50,064 nt of DNA, from positions 1 to 50,064 of the forward strand of contig WLST01000006.1 of the NCBI GenBank assembly GCA_009711295.1, given 5' to 3'. Shown in pieces: positions 27,513 through 35,852 of the stretch (the stretch's first letter is position 1; each line of letters opens with the position of its first letter). A model generated the notes under the pieces. It had not been told where the DNA came from. It saw nothing but the letters and a program-made list of their open reading frames with translations, and ran no database searches. The stretch comes from Actinomycetota bacterium (GTDB taxonomy: Bacteria > Actinomycetota > Acidimicrobiia > Acidimicrobiales > Ilumatobacteraceae). Position numbers and translations under genes: made by a program.

Positions 27513-27637
27513 GGTTTATCACTCTCGGCAATTGCGCTGTTGAACTTACGTGCCTGGCGAAACATGCGCAATACATATGCACCCACTGCGACAAAGGTGA
27601 CTACGTATCCACCAACAATGAAACTGACATGGTCCAT
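27503..27637 (-). CDS. ccmD: CcmD-like small membrane protein
   Basis: A 44-residue frame beginning MDHVSFIVGGYVVTFVAVGA, with one membrane helix followed by a basic tail (YVLRMFRQARK). This is the usual design of CcmD, which holds the heme-exporter CcmABC and releases holo-CcmE. The ATG overlaps the ccmC stop by one base (TAATG), and the stop lies within the ccmE start region. Position between ccmC and ccmE is canonical. Its short length makes it easy to miss in automatic calls. Confidence 0.88.
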   Translation of the reverse strand: MDHVSFIVGGYVVTFVAVGAYVLRMFRQARKFNSAIAESDKPWR

Positions 27638-28389
27638 TAGTTCGCCTCGTTTCGTCGTTCTTGCAAAGCTGCTTCCAAACCACCGTCATCTATTGCGTCA
27701 GCAAGTGTTAGAACACGCTGGCGATGAAGAACCATCCAGACAAAGAGCAACGTAAACACCGCTACCCCGAACAGCAAGGTAAACAACATGAGACCATCCA
27801 TGGTGACATTGCCATTGGGTTGCAAAACCGAAGCTTTTTGATGCAAGGAACGCCACAACACCACGCTGAAGTGCACAAGAGGAATTTCAAGGACCGCTAG
27901 TAGTGCAACTACACCACTGCGCTTTGCGCGTTGCTGATGGCTACCACCCAGGTCGCGCACTGCCAGGTAGCCCACATAGGTGACAAAAAGGAATGCTGTT
28001 GTTGTGAGCCGTGGATCCCACTGCCAATACGTTCCCCAAGTGAGTCGGCCCCACAAACTGCCAGTCACCAAACTCAGACCCATAAAAATGACACCCACCT
28101 CAGCAGAGGCCCCAGCAATGCGGTCGAAGGTCAGTGAGTGTTGTTTGCCCCACATATACATTGCCGATGCAATAGCAGTGACGATAAACGCGAGGTACGC
28201 CACCCACGCCGCAGGAACATGGATGTACATGAGGCGCACGGTGCTGCCCTGCACCACGTCTTCATCGGTCAAAACAAGACCAAGCAAAGTGAGAAGCACC
28301 ATGCTGAGGAAAACAACAATTCCGAGCCCCCGAGAAGCACGGGTACCCGTTGGAGTATCTACTGGTGAGGGGAAGGGGTGAATGTTCAT
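27637..28389 (-). CDS. ccmC: Heme exporter protein CcmC
   Basis: 250 residues with about six membrane helices and the tryptophan-rich heme-binding WWD-like motif LTWGTYWQWDPRLTT, flanked by the conserved histidine regions MYIHVPAAWVAY and IPLVHFSVVLWRSLHQ. CcmC delivers heme to CcmE. The N-terminus carries an extra 20-residue cytoplasmic stretch. It lies 47 bases after ccmB, the only real gap in the operon, and overlaps ccmD by one base. Confidence 0.96.
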   Translation of the reverse strand: MNIHPFPSPVDTPTGTRASRGLGIVVFLSMVLLTLLGLVLTDEDVVQGSTVRLMYIHVPAAWVAYLAFIVTAIASAMYMWGKQHSLTFDRIAGASAEVGVIFMGLSLVTGSLWGRLTWGTYWQWDPRLTTTAFLFVTYVGYLAVRDLGGSHQQRAKRSGVVALLAVLEIPLVHFSVVLWRSLHQKASVLQPNGNVTMDGLMLFTLLFGVAVFTLLFVWMVLHRQRVLTLADAIDDGGLEAALQERRNEAN

Positions 28390-28436
28390 TTTGCTCTACG
28401 TGTTCTCATCTGAAGTTAGTTGCTTTTGATCATCTC

Positions 28437-29135
28437 TCACTCTTCGGTGAGCACTCCAAAGGCAAGTGTTCCACCAAAACTAAAGAGTGCGCCAAATACA
28501 GCGAGCAATGCCACCCACGGCCATCCTTCGCCCAGCGTGGCACCTCCGACCCGAAATGCCGATTCAGTGGCTCGGGTAGCTGCAATGAGAACAGGCGCCA
28601 CAGCGGGCAATAACAACAGCGGCAAGAGGGTTTCACGCCCTTTTGCCGCGGCACCCAAACCGCCGTATAACGCCCCCATCGCCGCGAGGCCGACGTTAGC
28701 CAAAAGACTCACTGTGACGAGAAGCACTGCACCACCCCATGACAAGTGCACCTGATACAGGACCAACGACAACAACACGAGCACACATTCAAAAAGAAGC
28801 AACTGCACAACAAGCGCCACCGACTTACCCAAGAAAACACCTACCGACGATACGCCTGCAACTTTGATTGCATCGAGTGCATTGTCGGCTGACTCAATAG
28901 CAAAAGTGCGCTGAACAATGATGAGCGATGAAAACAATACGGCAAGCCATACGAGACCTGGGGCAACGCGTTGCAAAATGCCATCGTTGTCGAGCGCAAA
29001 TGCAAAAAGTACCATCACGATGCCCGCGAATGGCAGCACTTGATTCACCAATACTTTGCTACGCCATTCAATACGCAAATCTTTAGTTGCAATTGCTCGC
29101 GCAACCGAGATTGTTGAGGTGGAGTTATGAGTCAT
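28437..29135 (-). CDS. ccmB: Heme exporter protein CcmB
   Basis: A 232-residue membrane subunit of the CcmAB ABC transporter. The cytoplasmic N-terminal region (ATKDLRIEWRSKVLVNQVLPF) and about six helices agree with the family, as does the stretch LVWLAVLFSSLIIVQRTFAIE. It works with CcmA to release heme-loaded CcmE. It overlaps ccmA by 4 bases. Confidence 0.94.
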   Translation of the reverse strand: MTHNSTSTISVARAIATKDLRIEWRSKVLVNQVLPFAGIVMVLFAFALDNDGILQRVAPGLVWLAVLFSSLIIVQRTFAIESADNALDAIKVAGVSSVGVFLGKSVALVVQLLLFECVLVLLSLVLYQVHLSWGGAVLLVTVSLLANVGLAAMGALYGGLGAAAKGRETLLPLLLLPAVAPVLIAATRATESAFRVGGATLGEGWPWVALLAVFGALFSFGGTLAFGVLTEE

Positions 29136-29791
29136 TGAGCACCACGTTCCACAATGGCTCCACCAACAACTTCAATACGACGTGTAGCTAGCGCACCTGC
29201 ACGCTCAAGTTCATGCGATGCAACAATGACCGTTGCCCCTGCAGAGGTCGCTTCGCGCAGAATGCTGTCGATCTCATCTCTTCCAGCAGCATCGAGGCCT
29301 GCATGAGGTTCATCGAGAAGCCACAACGACGCGCGACGGATTACTAAAACCGCCAATGCGGTACGTCGACGCTGACCTGCAGACATTTTCGCAACGGTGG
29401 TAGCCAAAAGGCGCGTATGCAAACCCATGCGTTGTGCCGACAATGCAATTTCTCGTGCTGAAGCGCCTACTACAGCACCCCAGAACTGCAAGTTTTCCTG
29501 AGCAGTGAGATCGAGATATAACCCATTTGCATGGCCCAGCATCCCTACGTGGGCTTGGGCCTCTTTGCGCTGAGTTGCAAGATTGAATCCCAGCACCGAT
29601 GCTTCGCCGCGTGCCAACGGCACAAGCCCTGCACACAACCGCAGCAAAGTAGTTTTCCCTGCACCATTTGCGCCGCTAATGAGGACAATTTCCCCTTTTT
29701 TCACCACAAGTGAAGCTTCAGCAAGAGCAGGGAACGACCCGAGGAGCACTACAGCGTTATGAAGTCGTACTGCTTCATCAACGCCGTTCAT
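29132..29791 (-). CDS. ccmA: Heme exporter ATPase CcmA
   Basis: A 219-residue ABC ATPase with Walker A SGANGAGKTTLLRL, the signature KMSAGQRRRTALA and Walker B LWLLDEPHAGLD. It is the first gene of the overlapping ccmABCDEFGHI series. ATP hydrolysis drives release of holo-CcmE from CcmC. Its start is 58 bases from the divergent sortase gene, so the operon's promoter is probably in that gap. Confidence 0.95.
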   Translation of the reverse strand: MNGVDEAVRLHNAVVLLGSFPALAEASLVVKKGEIVLISGANGAGKTTLLRLCAGLVPLARGEASVLGFNLATQRKEAQAHVGMLGHANGLYLDLTAQENLQFWGAVVGASAREIALSAQRMGLHTRLLATTVAKMSAGQRRRTALAVLVIRRASLWLLDEPHAGLDAAGRDEIDSILREATSAGATVIVASHELERAGALATRRIEVVGGAIVERGAQ

Positions 29792-29849
29792 ACTGAGACG
29801 CTACCCATCACCATGGCGCAGGGCAAACGCGCCACTAACGTAATGAACA

Positions 29850-30809
29850 ATGAATCTCAAAACCGCTCGAGTTGTTGGTTTCATCGGTAAGACCTTTATA
29901 ACTACAGGCCTGTTGCTCCTCGGACTTGTTGTGTATCAACTGTGGGGAACCGGCATTGAAACACGCCGCACCCAAAGTGCTCTACGCCAGGAGTTCAATC
30001 GCATCATTGCAACGACGACGCCAGGGTCTGCAACGACAGAGCCATCTCGAAAAGCCGGAACTTCAGCATTCCTCCCTGTCACCGATGCGCTGGCACTCAT
30101 TGAAATTCCGAGCATCAATATTTCTAAGATCGTCGTCGAAGGCATCACGCCAAAAGATCTTCGGCGCGGACCTGGCCACTTCCCCAAAACTCCCCTGCCA
30201 GGAGAAATGGGAAACAGCGCAATTGCCGCACATCGCACTTCTTACGATGCCCCATTTGGCAACCTCAATACAATCGCTCTCGACGATGTCATTTACATCA
30301 CAACGCCAAAAGGCAAATTCGCATACACCGTCATAGACGTTTCAGTAGTCGATCCCGACAAAACATCAATTCTTGCCAATACTCCTCAAGTAGCAACTCT
30401 CACGCTCATTACCTGCCACCCGCGCTTTAGTACCAGTCAACGCCTCGTCGTACGTGCTGAACTTTCATCTACTACTCCCACCACCACGCCATCAAGTAAT
30501 GCAATGCCCACCACCACTACTCCTCAAGTCGTTGAAACCGATCCACCCGAGGTGACTTCCGAAGTCTCAGCGAATGATTTTGGTCGGTGGTTTTCCGACA
30601 CCAGTGCAATATTTCCGACTCTGTTCTGTAGCGCATTACTCATTGCTTTAGCGGCTTCAAGAAAGTGCCTGCGTCGCCGAATTTCGGTTCACATCACCTC
30701 GCGCCGCGTAGCGAGCATTGCAACATACGCACTACTCAGCATTCCGTTTCTTGTGACGCTTTTCTTTTTCTATCGATACGTCAACTTGCTTTTGCCCGCT
30801 GGGGCATGA
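29850..30809 (+). CDS. Class E sortase with C-terminal membrane segments
   Basis: 319 residues. An N-terminal membrane helix (12-32) and a linker precede the sortase domain with His128 (IAAHRTSYDAPFGN), Cys189 in TLTLITCHPRFSTSQR and Arg198. A Thr/Pro-rich stretch (203-232) and two more hydrophobic segments (about 252-270 and 288-310) follow. Class E sortases anchor proteins with an LAxTG-like signal to peptidoglycan. No substrate is recognised in this window. The double C-terminal membrane segment is not the standard class E layout. Confidence 0.92.
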   Translation: MNLKTARVVGFIGKTFITTGLLLLGLVVYQLWGTGIETRRTQSALRQEFNRIIATTTPGSATTEPSRKAGTSAFLPVTDALALIEIPSINISKIVVEGITPKDLRRGPGHFPKTPLPGEMGNSAIAAHRTSYDAPFGNLNTIALDDVIYITTPKGKFAYTVIDVSVVDPDKTSILANTPQVATLTLITCHPRFSTSQRLVVRAELSSTTPTTTPSSNAMPTTTTPQVVETDPPEVTSEVSANDFGRWFSDTSAIFPTLFCSALLIALAASRKCLRRRISVHITSRRVASIATYALLSIPFLVTLFFFYRYVNLLLPAGA

Positions 30810-30816
30810 ACCGCAG

Positions 30817-31587
30817 TTATTTTCCAGTAAAGCGTGCTTTGCGTTTTTCGAGAAATGCTGTGCGTCCTTCATGAGCATCGGCACTCGCCCACGCTTGTGC
30901 ACGTAACGCTTCAAACTCTGCGTCGTTCACTAGTTTTTCTGCAACTGCTTCCAACCCACGTTTGTGGGCAGCAATGGTGATGGGTGCCAAAGTAGCGAGA
31001 TACCGCGCCCACTCCAATGCGTCAGACAACGTGCCAAGTTTATGTACCGCGCCTTGCGTGTGCATTTGTTCACCGCTGTATGTGCTCGTTCCGAGCAGCA
31101 TGTTGCGCGCAATCGCCCCACCACATTCTCGCGCCACTCGTTCAATGGTCCATTGGTCAACAGCGAGACCCAGTTTTGCTGCCGGAACACCAAAGACGCT
31201 CGTTGGTGTGGCAGTGCGCAGGTCGCAAGCAACCGCGAGTTGAGTGCCAGCACCTAACGCATGACCATGCACCGCAGCCAGAGTGATACACGGCAACAGC
31301 GTGAACCCGCGCAGTGTTGCAGAAAGCGCGCTACCAAACTCTTCGTCTTCCACGCCCGTCAGGTCGGCACCAGCGCAGAACCCTTCGCCTTCGCCGGTGA
31401 GCACCAATACCCGGGCCCTGCCTCGTGCCTCTTCTTGAAATTGCTGCAAGAGCAGCAGCGTGGCGTGATTCACCGCATTGCGCCGTTGCGGACGACAAAT
31501 AGTGACCAATGCGACGTCGTCTTGCCACTCCAGAGTGGCAGGAATGCTGTCATTCTGAGTACCTTTTGTATTGCTCGCCTCTACCAT
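30817..31587 (-). CDS. Enoyl-CoA hydratase/isomerase family protein
   Basis: A 256-residue crotonase-fold enzyme that hydrates 2-enoyl-CoA or does a related reaction. The oxyanion-hole regions RPQRRNAVNH and GEGEGFCAGADL are present, as is HGHALGAGTQLAVACDLRTA. At the second usual catalytic Glu position the sequence reads PAAKLGLAVDQWTIERV, where Asp or Gln replace the typical PE(x)xLG Glu, so the exact reaction is uncertain. The start at 31587 is chosen over the long frame to 31896, which overlaps the divergent genes. Confidence 0.9.
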   Translation of the reverse strand: MVEASNTKGTQNDSIPATLEWQDDVALVTICRPQRRNAVNHATLLLLQQFQEEARGRARVLVLTGEGEGFCAGADLTGVEDEEFGSALSATLRGFTLLPCITLAAVHGHALGAGTQLAVACDLRTATPTSVFGVPAAKLGLAVDQWTIERVARECGGAIARNMLLGTSTYSGEQMHTQGAVHKLGTLSDALEWARYLATLAPITIAAHKRGLEAVAEKLVNDAEFEALRAQAWASADAHEGRTAFLEKRKARFTGK

Positions 31588-31599
31588 TTGAGAAACCTT

Positions 31600-31878
31600 A
31601 TGGCTTTTCCACCACCAACATCCGCATCTCACGACCCAGTTCGTGTACGCCGACGCCAATTTGCCAAGTACACACTGCTGGCAAATCGCATTGGCTATTT
31701 GTTGTATGCAGCGGCAATGACAGCTTTCATATTGGCTTTCGCCCTCAAATTCACTCCAACGATGGTCACCATCATTACGGTATGTCTCGTGATCGGATCC
31801 ATTTTGTTGGCACCCTCCATAGTTCTTGGACACGCCATTAAGGCAGCCGAACGAGAAGATCGTGAGAATGGCATATGA
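31600..31878 (+). CDS. Small membrane protein of unknown function
   Basis: 92 residues. A short polar, Arg-rich N-terminus (DPVRVRRRQFAKY) is followed by two membrane helices (about 30-47 and 51-70) and a charged tail (AAEREDRENGI). Similar small proteins often precede TetR genes in actinobacteria, to my memory, but no function is known. Its stop overlaps the TetR start by 4 bases (ATGA). Its ATG is only 12 bases from the start of the divergent hydratase gene. Confidence 0.75.
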   Translation: MAFPPPTSASHDPVRVRRRQFAKYTLLANRIGYLLYAAAMTAFILAFALKFTPTMVTIITVCLVIGSILLAPSIVLGHAIKAAEREDRENGI

Positions 31879-32477
31879 GCATGACCTCACCAGCACGCTT
31901 AACCGCAGCAGATCGACGCGAACAGCTCCTCCAAGTAGCCCTCACTGTTTTTGCACAACGTGGTTACCACACAACATCAATGAACGACATCGCCGATGCA
32001 GCTGGTGTCACTAAGCCAGTTTTGTATCAGCACTTCGACTCAAAGCGCGCTCTCTACATTGCGGTGCTCGATGCAGTTGGTAGCAACATGATCAATGCCA
32101 TCACTGCCGCCACAAAAAGTGTTCCCACGGGCAAAGCTCAAACCGCTGCCGGAATGGTCGCCTACTTTGAATGGCTCTCCAGCGACCCCAATGCATTTTC
32201 CTTACTCTTTGGTGGAGGCACGCGCCGCGATGAAGAATTCGCAATCGTTGCCCGCAACGTTGAAAAGTCGGTTGCTGAACTCATTGCACCACTCATTGAA
32301 GCCGGCGTCGATGCCGACTATCAGCGCATGGTTGCACATGCACTGATTGGCATGAGCGAAGGAGTTGCGCGTCACCTCATTCAACGCCACGAACCTTTCG
32401 ATGCACATATTGTTGGCGAACAACTTGCTTCACTGGCATGGGCTGGGCTGAGGGCGGTTGGGCGCAAGCCCGAGTAG
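31875..32477 (+). CDS. TetR-family transcription regulator
   Basis: 200 residues with an N-terminal TetR HTH (DRREQLLQVALTVFAQRGYH, TSMNDIADAAGVTKPVLYQHF, SKRALYIAVLD) and a helical ligand-binding domain. The ligand is unknown. It follows the small membrane protein with ATGA overlap and stops 9 bases before the DtxR-like gene. The enoyl-CoA hydratase across the divergent region is a possible target, by position only. Confidence 0.95.
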   Translation: MSMTSPARLTAADRREQLLQVALTVFAQRGYHTTSMNDIADAAGVTKPVLYQHFDSKRALYIAVLDAVGSNMINAITAATKSVPTGKAQTAAGMVAYFEWLSSDPNAFSLLFGGGTRRDEEFAIVARNVEKSVAELIAPLIEAGVDADYQRMVAHALIGMSEGVARHLIQRHEPFDAHIVGEQLASLAWAGLRAVGRKPE

Positions 32478-32486
32478 GATCGTGTT

Positions 32487-33155
32487 ATGGCCTCATCACC
32501 AGGCGAACACCACCCAGCATTTGAAGAATACTGCGAATGCATTTACGAACTTCTTGAAGAAAACGTAGAAGTCATTCAAGCGCGCATTGTTGAGCGCCTC
32601 CAAGTCTCGCGTCCTTCCGTTTCAGAAATGATGAAGCGCATGGAAGCCGAAGGCCTCATTGCGCTTTCCGGCTCGAGCATTGCGCTCACCGAAATGGGTG
32701 AGAAACTCGCTCAGCGCACCGTTCGGCGTCACCGCATTGCCGAAAGATTCCTCACCGATATTTTGGGTCTGTCATGGGCACAAGCTCACCATGAAGCAGG
32801 GCGCTGGGAACACGTGATGTCGGCCGAGGTGGAAATGGCAATGGACCGCGTCCTGGGCAACCCCACCACGTGCCCACATGGGAACCCCATTCCAGGCTCG
32901 CAATATTTGGCTGCATTAGTGATGCGCTTAGTTGATGTTGCTCCTGGTCGCGCCTTTACTGTCGACCGCATTCCCGAAGAACTTGAATTCACTCCTGGGC
33001 TTTTGGAGTTTTTAGAAACCGCTGAAATTCATCCAGGCAAATCTGGAATGGTGTCTGCCACATCGCCCGATGGAAGTGTCACTGTAGAAATCGATGGCCA
33101 ACGTATAGGCGTTGGCCCATTTGCCAGTGCCCGAATCTTGGTAACAGCACAGTGA
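32487..33155 (+). CDS. DtxR/IdeR-family metal-dependent regulator
   Basis: 222 residues. The winged helix is at 10-70 (IVERLQVSRPSVSEMMKRME). The metal-binding and dimerisation domain contains AHHEAGRWEHVMSAEVE and the family stretch NPTTCPHGNPIPG. The SH3/FeoA-like C-terminal domain ends GVGPFASARILV. The His/Glu ligands match IdeR-like iron sensors. It would repress iron-uptake genes when Fe(II) is bound. Its stop overlaps the lipoprotein start (GTGA). Confidence 0.94.
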   Translation: MASSPGEHHPAFEEYCECIYELLEENVEVIQARIVERLQVSRPSVSEMMKRMEAEGLIALSGSSIALTEMGEKLAQRTVRRHRIAERFLTDILGLSWAQAHHEAGRWEHVMSAEVEMAMDRVLGNPTTCPHGNPIPGSQYLAALVMRLVDVAPGRAFTVDRIPEELEFTPGLLEFLETAEIHPGKSGMVSATSPDGSVTVEIDGQRIGVGPFASARILVTAQ

Positions 33156-33565
33156 AGAAGCGAGCTCTTCTCGGCCTATGTGCCGTTGCTGTGCTGAGTA
33201 GTTGTGCCACCACATACAACAGCGGTGCCAATGCGCCAGCAACAACTGCCCCCAGTGCGTCTACTACTACAACTATTCCTCGCGGGAGCACCGAAGAGTT
33301 GTTTGCACAAATGCTGCAGACCGGCAAAGAACTAGGTAACGACGTTGCACAAGGCGATATGTCTATTGCGCGCACAAAACTCGCCGACATCACAGCCATC
33401 TGGATTGGCATTCAGCCACAAATTACCCAGGCATCTCAAGACCTCGTTGACGATACGCAACGCATGATCAATTTGTTCACTACAGCGGTTGAACGTAAAC
33501 GTCCAGCCGACGCCGACAAGGCAATGCGTTTTCTTCCAAGTCTGATTTCTTCACTAGTGAATTAA
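33152..33565 (+). CDS. Putative lipoprotein of unknown function
   Basis: 137 residues from a GTG start that overlaps the DtxR stop. There is a basic-hydrophobic leader with lipobox LSSC (Cys18), a Thr/Ser/Pro-rich linker (24-44) and a helical domain (TEELFAQMLQTGKELGNDVA, IQPQITQASQDLVDDTQRMI). I recognise no enzyme motif. The close coupling with dtxR may point to metal-related cell-surface function, but this is weak. Confidence 0.78.
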   Translation: MKKRALLGLCAVAVLSSCATTYNSGANAPATTAPSASTTTTIPRGSTEELFAQMLQTGKELGNDVAQGDMSIARTKLADITAIWIGIQPQITQASQDLVDDTQRMINLFTTAVERKRPADADKAMRFLPSLISSLVN

Positions 33566-35694
33566 TACACCATGCATGGCGGCAAAGGCCGATGATGCAC
33601 AATGGTCAGACGCTGAGTGGGTCGTGTGAGTGCAACATACAAAGCACGCAGACCTAAAGTTTCAATTTCTACGATGTCTTGTGGTTCAACGACAACCACT
33701 CCGTCGAGTTCTAAGCCCTTCACCAAACTCACCGGCACCACAGTAAGGCCCGTATCGAGTGCAGTGTTTGCTGCCTTGCCATGACTCATCCCTGCAGCAC
33801 TGAGTGCATCGGACACTGCAGACACCATGTTGTCGGGGCAAACAACAGCAACGTTGCCTGCTGGAAGTTCTTCAATGAGTGCTTTGGTTTCTGTGGTGAC
33901 AGATTCCAGCAAGGTGCCACCACTTTGAGCAGCGTTCACAATGCGTGGGCCGGCATCGCCTTCACGCACTGACTGCGGTGAACGCAGACCAGGTGCTGCA
34001 GCATGCATCACCTTGTCGGCAAGTTCCATAATTTGAGCCGGGATGCGATAACCCACCGACAGCCCCACCACGCGTTGTTCTTTACGATCGGGCAAATGCT
34101 TCAAAACATCTGCCCATGATTCTGGCGCAAGCGCTCCTGTTGCCTGAGCCATATCGCCCACAATGGTCATGGATCCATTCAATGAACGCCGCGACACCAT
34201 TTGTAACTGCATTGGCGTGAGGTCTTGCACTTCGTCAATGACGATGTGCCCGTAGGTACGAATTTCATCGGACTCATCAATTTTTCCATTTTTGCCAGGC
34301 AGCGGACCAAGAACTTCAAAAGCGTCGTCGAGCACGGCAACATCGTGTTCACTGAATCGCGCAGACTCAATATCTTGCACGCGCTCGCGATACAGCGCTG
34401 TGTACTCTGCTTCACTCAAAATATTTTCTGCCGCTAAGCGCAACAATGCTTTAGAGCCATAAAGGTCATTCAATAATTGCGCTGGAGTAAGTAACGGCCA
34501 CATCCGTTCCATTGCAATGCGGAATTCAGGCAATGGACGCAAAGAGTCTTTCAACTCTGAAAGAGACACACCTGGGTCGCGCCACGATGCTCCTAAGGCC
34601 TGCAACACTTCTGTTTCCACCCATTTGCGAGCAGCATTGTGTCGCCGAAAGCGACGGCGCCCTTGACGCACAATGTTGGCCGCATCTTGTGCGCTTAAGC
34701 GAACATATCCAGACCTAAAAGGCAGTTGTAGATTGTCGCGCAGTGGGCGCTCGCGGTCGCTCACGGCCTTGGTTATAACCTTCGACATGCGCATGTCGCC
34801 TTTCACGCGCGCGGCAAGTACCGCATCGCGTGCACCGTAGGTAACACTAGGCACTAAATCACTGAGCACTACTTGCTGCACGCCTGCTTCACCCAAGCTC
34901 GGCAGTACACGTTCGATGTAACGCAAGAACACACGGTTCGGCCCAATGACCAATACGCCTTGAGCTTCTAACGGAAAGCGAAAGGTGTACAGCAAATACG
35001 CAGCGCGGTGCAACGCAACAACAGTTTTTCCTGTTCCTGGCCCGCCTTGCACAACCAAGACACCTGCCTGTGGTGAGCGAATAATTTCATCTTGCTCACT
35101 TTGAATGGTGGCCACAATGTCACCAAGTTGACCCGTGCGCCCACGCTGCAGTGCGGCCAATAACGTGCTGTAGCCACGCAAGTTTTGTTGTGCACCACCC
35201 TCGGTTGTTGTGGTGGGACCATCGCTACCAATACCAACGTGACCTTGTCCGAAAAGTTCGTCTTCAATGCCGAGCAGTTCGTGGCCTTGTACCGAGAAAT
35301 GCCGACGTCGTGCGAGCCCCATCGTTTCACGACCTGTTGCACGGTAAAAAGGTTCAGCAACAGGGGCGCGCCAGTCGACAACAACTGGTTCGCGATTTTG
35401 GTCTGATACGGCTAAGCGACCAATGTGAAAACTTTCGAGAGCATCGGGGCTTTCTGCAAAACGGTCGATACGCCCGAAGACCAATGCAGCGTCACCTAGG
35501 TCGAGTGCAGTTAAACGATTCACCAAAGCTTCATCGAAAACATCGCGTTCATAGCGGGCCTGGAAGGTTCCTCCACGGCCTGCCTCGCTCAAGTCGCGCA
35601 GTTTCCAGGCATCGGTTTTACTGAGCTCCAAGCATTCATAGGCATGATCAATAAATGCCTGTTCTGTTGCGATATCGGGGTGCTGTGCGCTCAT
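33562..35694 (-). CDS. helR: HelD/HelR-like UvrD-family ATPase, RNA polymerase recycling type
   Basis: 710 residues. The N-terminal region (EQAFIDHAYECLE, then VVVDWRAPVAEPFYRATGRE) matches the actinobacterial HelD/HelR group. Walker A is VVQGGPGTGKTVVALHRAAY, Walker B is HIVIDEVQDLTPMQLQM, and later motifs include VGLSVGYRIPAQIM and LYVALTRPTQRLTIVHH. Members release stalled RNA polymerase, and HelR of Streptomyces gives rifamycin tolerance. I chose the ATG at 35694, which has AGG about 8 bases upstream. It overlaps the convergent lipoprotein gene by 4 bases. DNA helicase IV is the older label. Confidence 0.88.
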   Translation of the reverse strand: MSAQHPDIATEQAFIDHAYECLELSKTDAWKLRDLSEAGRGGTFQARYERDVFDEALVNRLTALDLGDAALVFGRIDRFAESPDALESFHIGRLAVSDQNREPVVVDWRAPVAEPFYRATGRETMGLARRRHFSVQGHELLGIEDELFGQGHVGIGSDGPTTTTEGGAQQNLRGYSTLLAALQRGRTGQLGDIVATIQSEQDEIIRSPQAGVLVVQGGPGTGKTVVALHRAAYLLYTFRFPLEAQGVLVIGPNRVFLRYIERVLPSLGEAGVQQVVLSDLVPSVTYGARDAVLAARVKGDMRMSKVITKAVSDRERPLRDNLQLPFRSGYVRLSAQDAANIVRQGRRRFRRHNAARKWVETEVLQALGASWRDPGVSLSELKDSLRPLPEFRIAMERMWPLLTPAQLLNDLYGSKALLRLAAENILSEAEYTALYRERVQDIESARFSEHDVAVLDDAFEVLGPLPGKNGKIDESDEIRTYGHIVIDEVQDLTPMQLQMVSRRSLNGSMTIVGDMAQATGALAPESWADVLKHLPDRKEQRVVGLSVGYRIPAQIMELADKVMHAAAPGLRSPQSVREGDAGPRIVNAAQSGGTLLESVTTETKALIEELPAGNVAVVCPDNMVSAVSDALSAAGMSHGKAANTALDTGLTVVPVSLVKGLELDGVVVVEPQDIVEIETLGLRALYVALTRPTQRLTIVHHRPLPPCMVY

Positions 35695-35852
35695 AAAAGA
35701 CCTGATTTTGGGGTGTTGAGAGCCTACCTGCCCAAGTTCACACAATGACATTGACTATGAGACCACAGCACAGCGCCCTATTTCGGCAAAAACTCGCCTC
35801 CTTTACTGCAATATGCTGGGCTCACCTTTGTAGGGGAAGGGCACTTTCCTCT

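Noticed and set aside
30817-31896. Long 359-residue version of the enoyl-CoA hydratase with a Cys/Trp-rich N-terminal extension
   Set aside because: The extra 103 residues read through the divergent membrane-protein and TetR start, and have no domain; conserved crotonase sequence begins after 31587.
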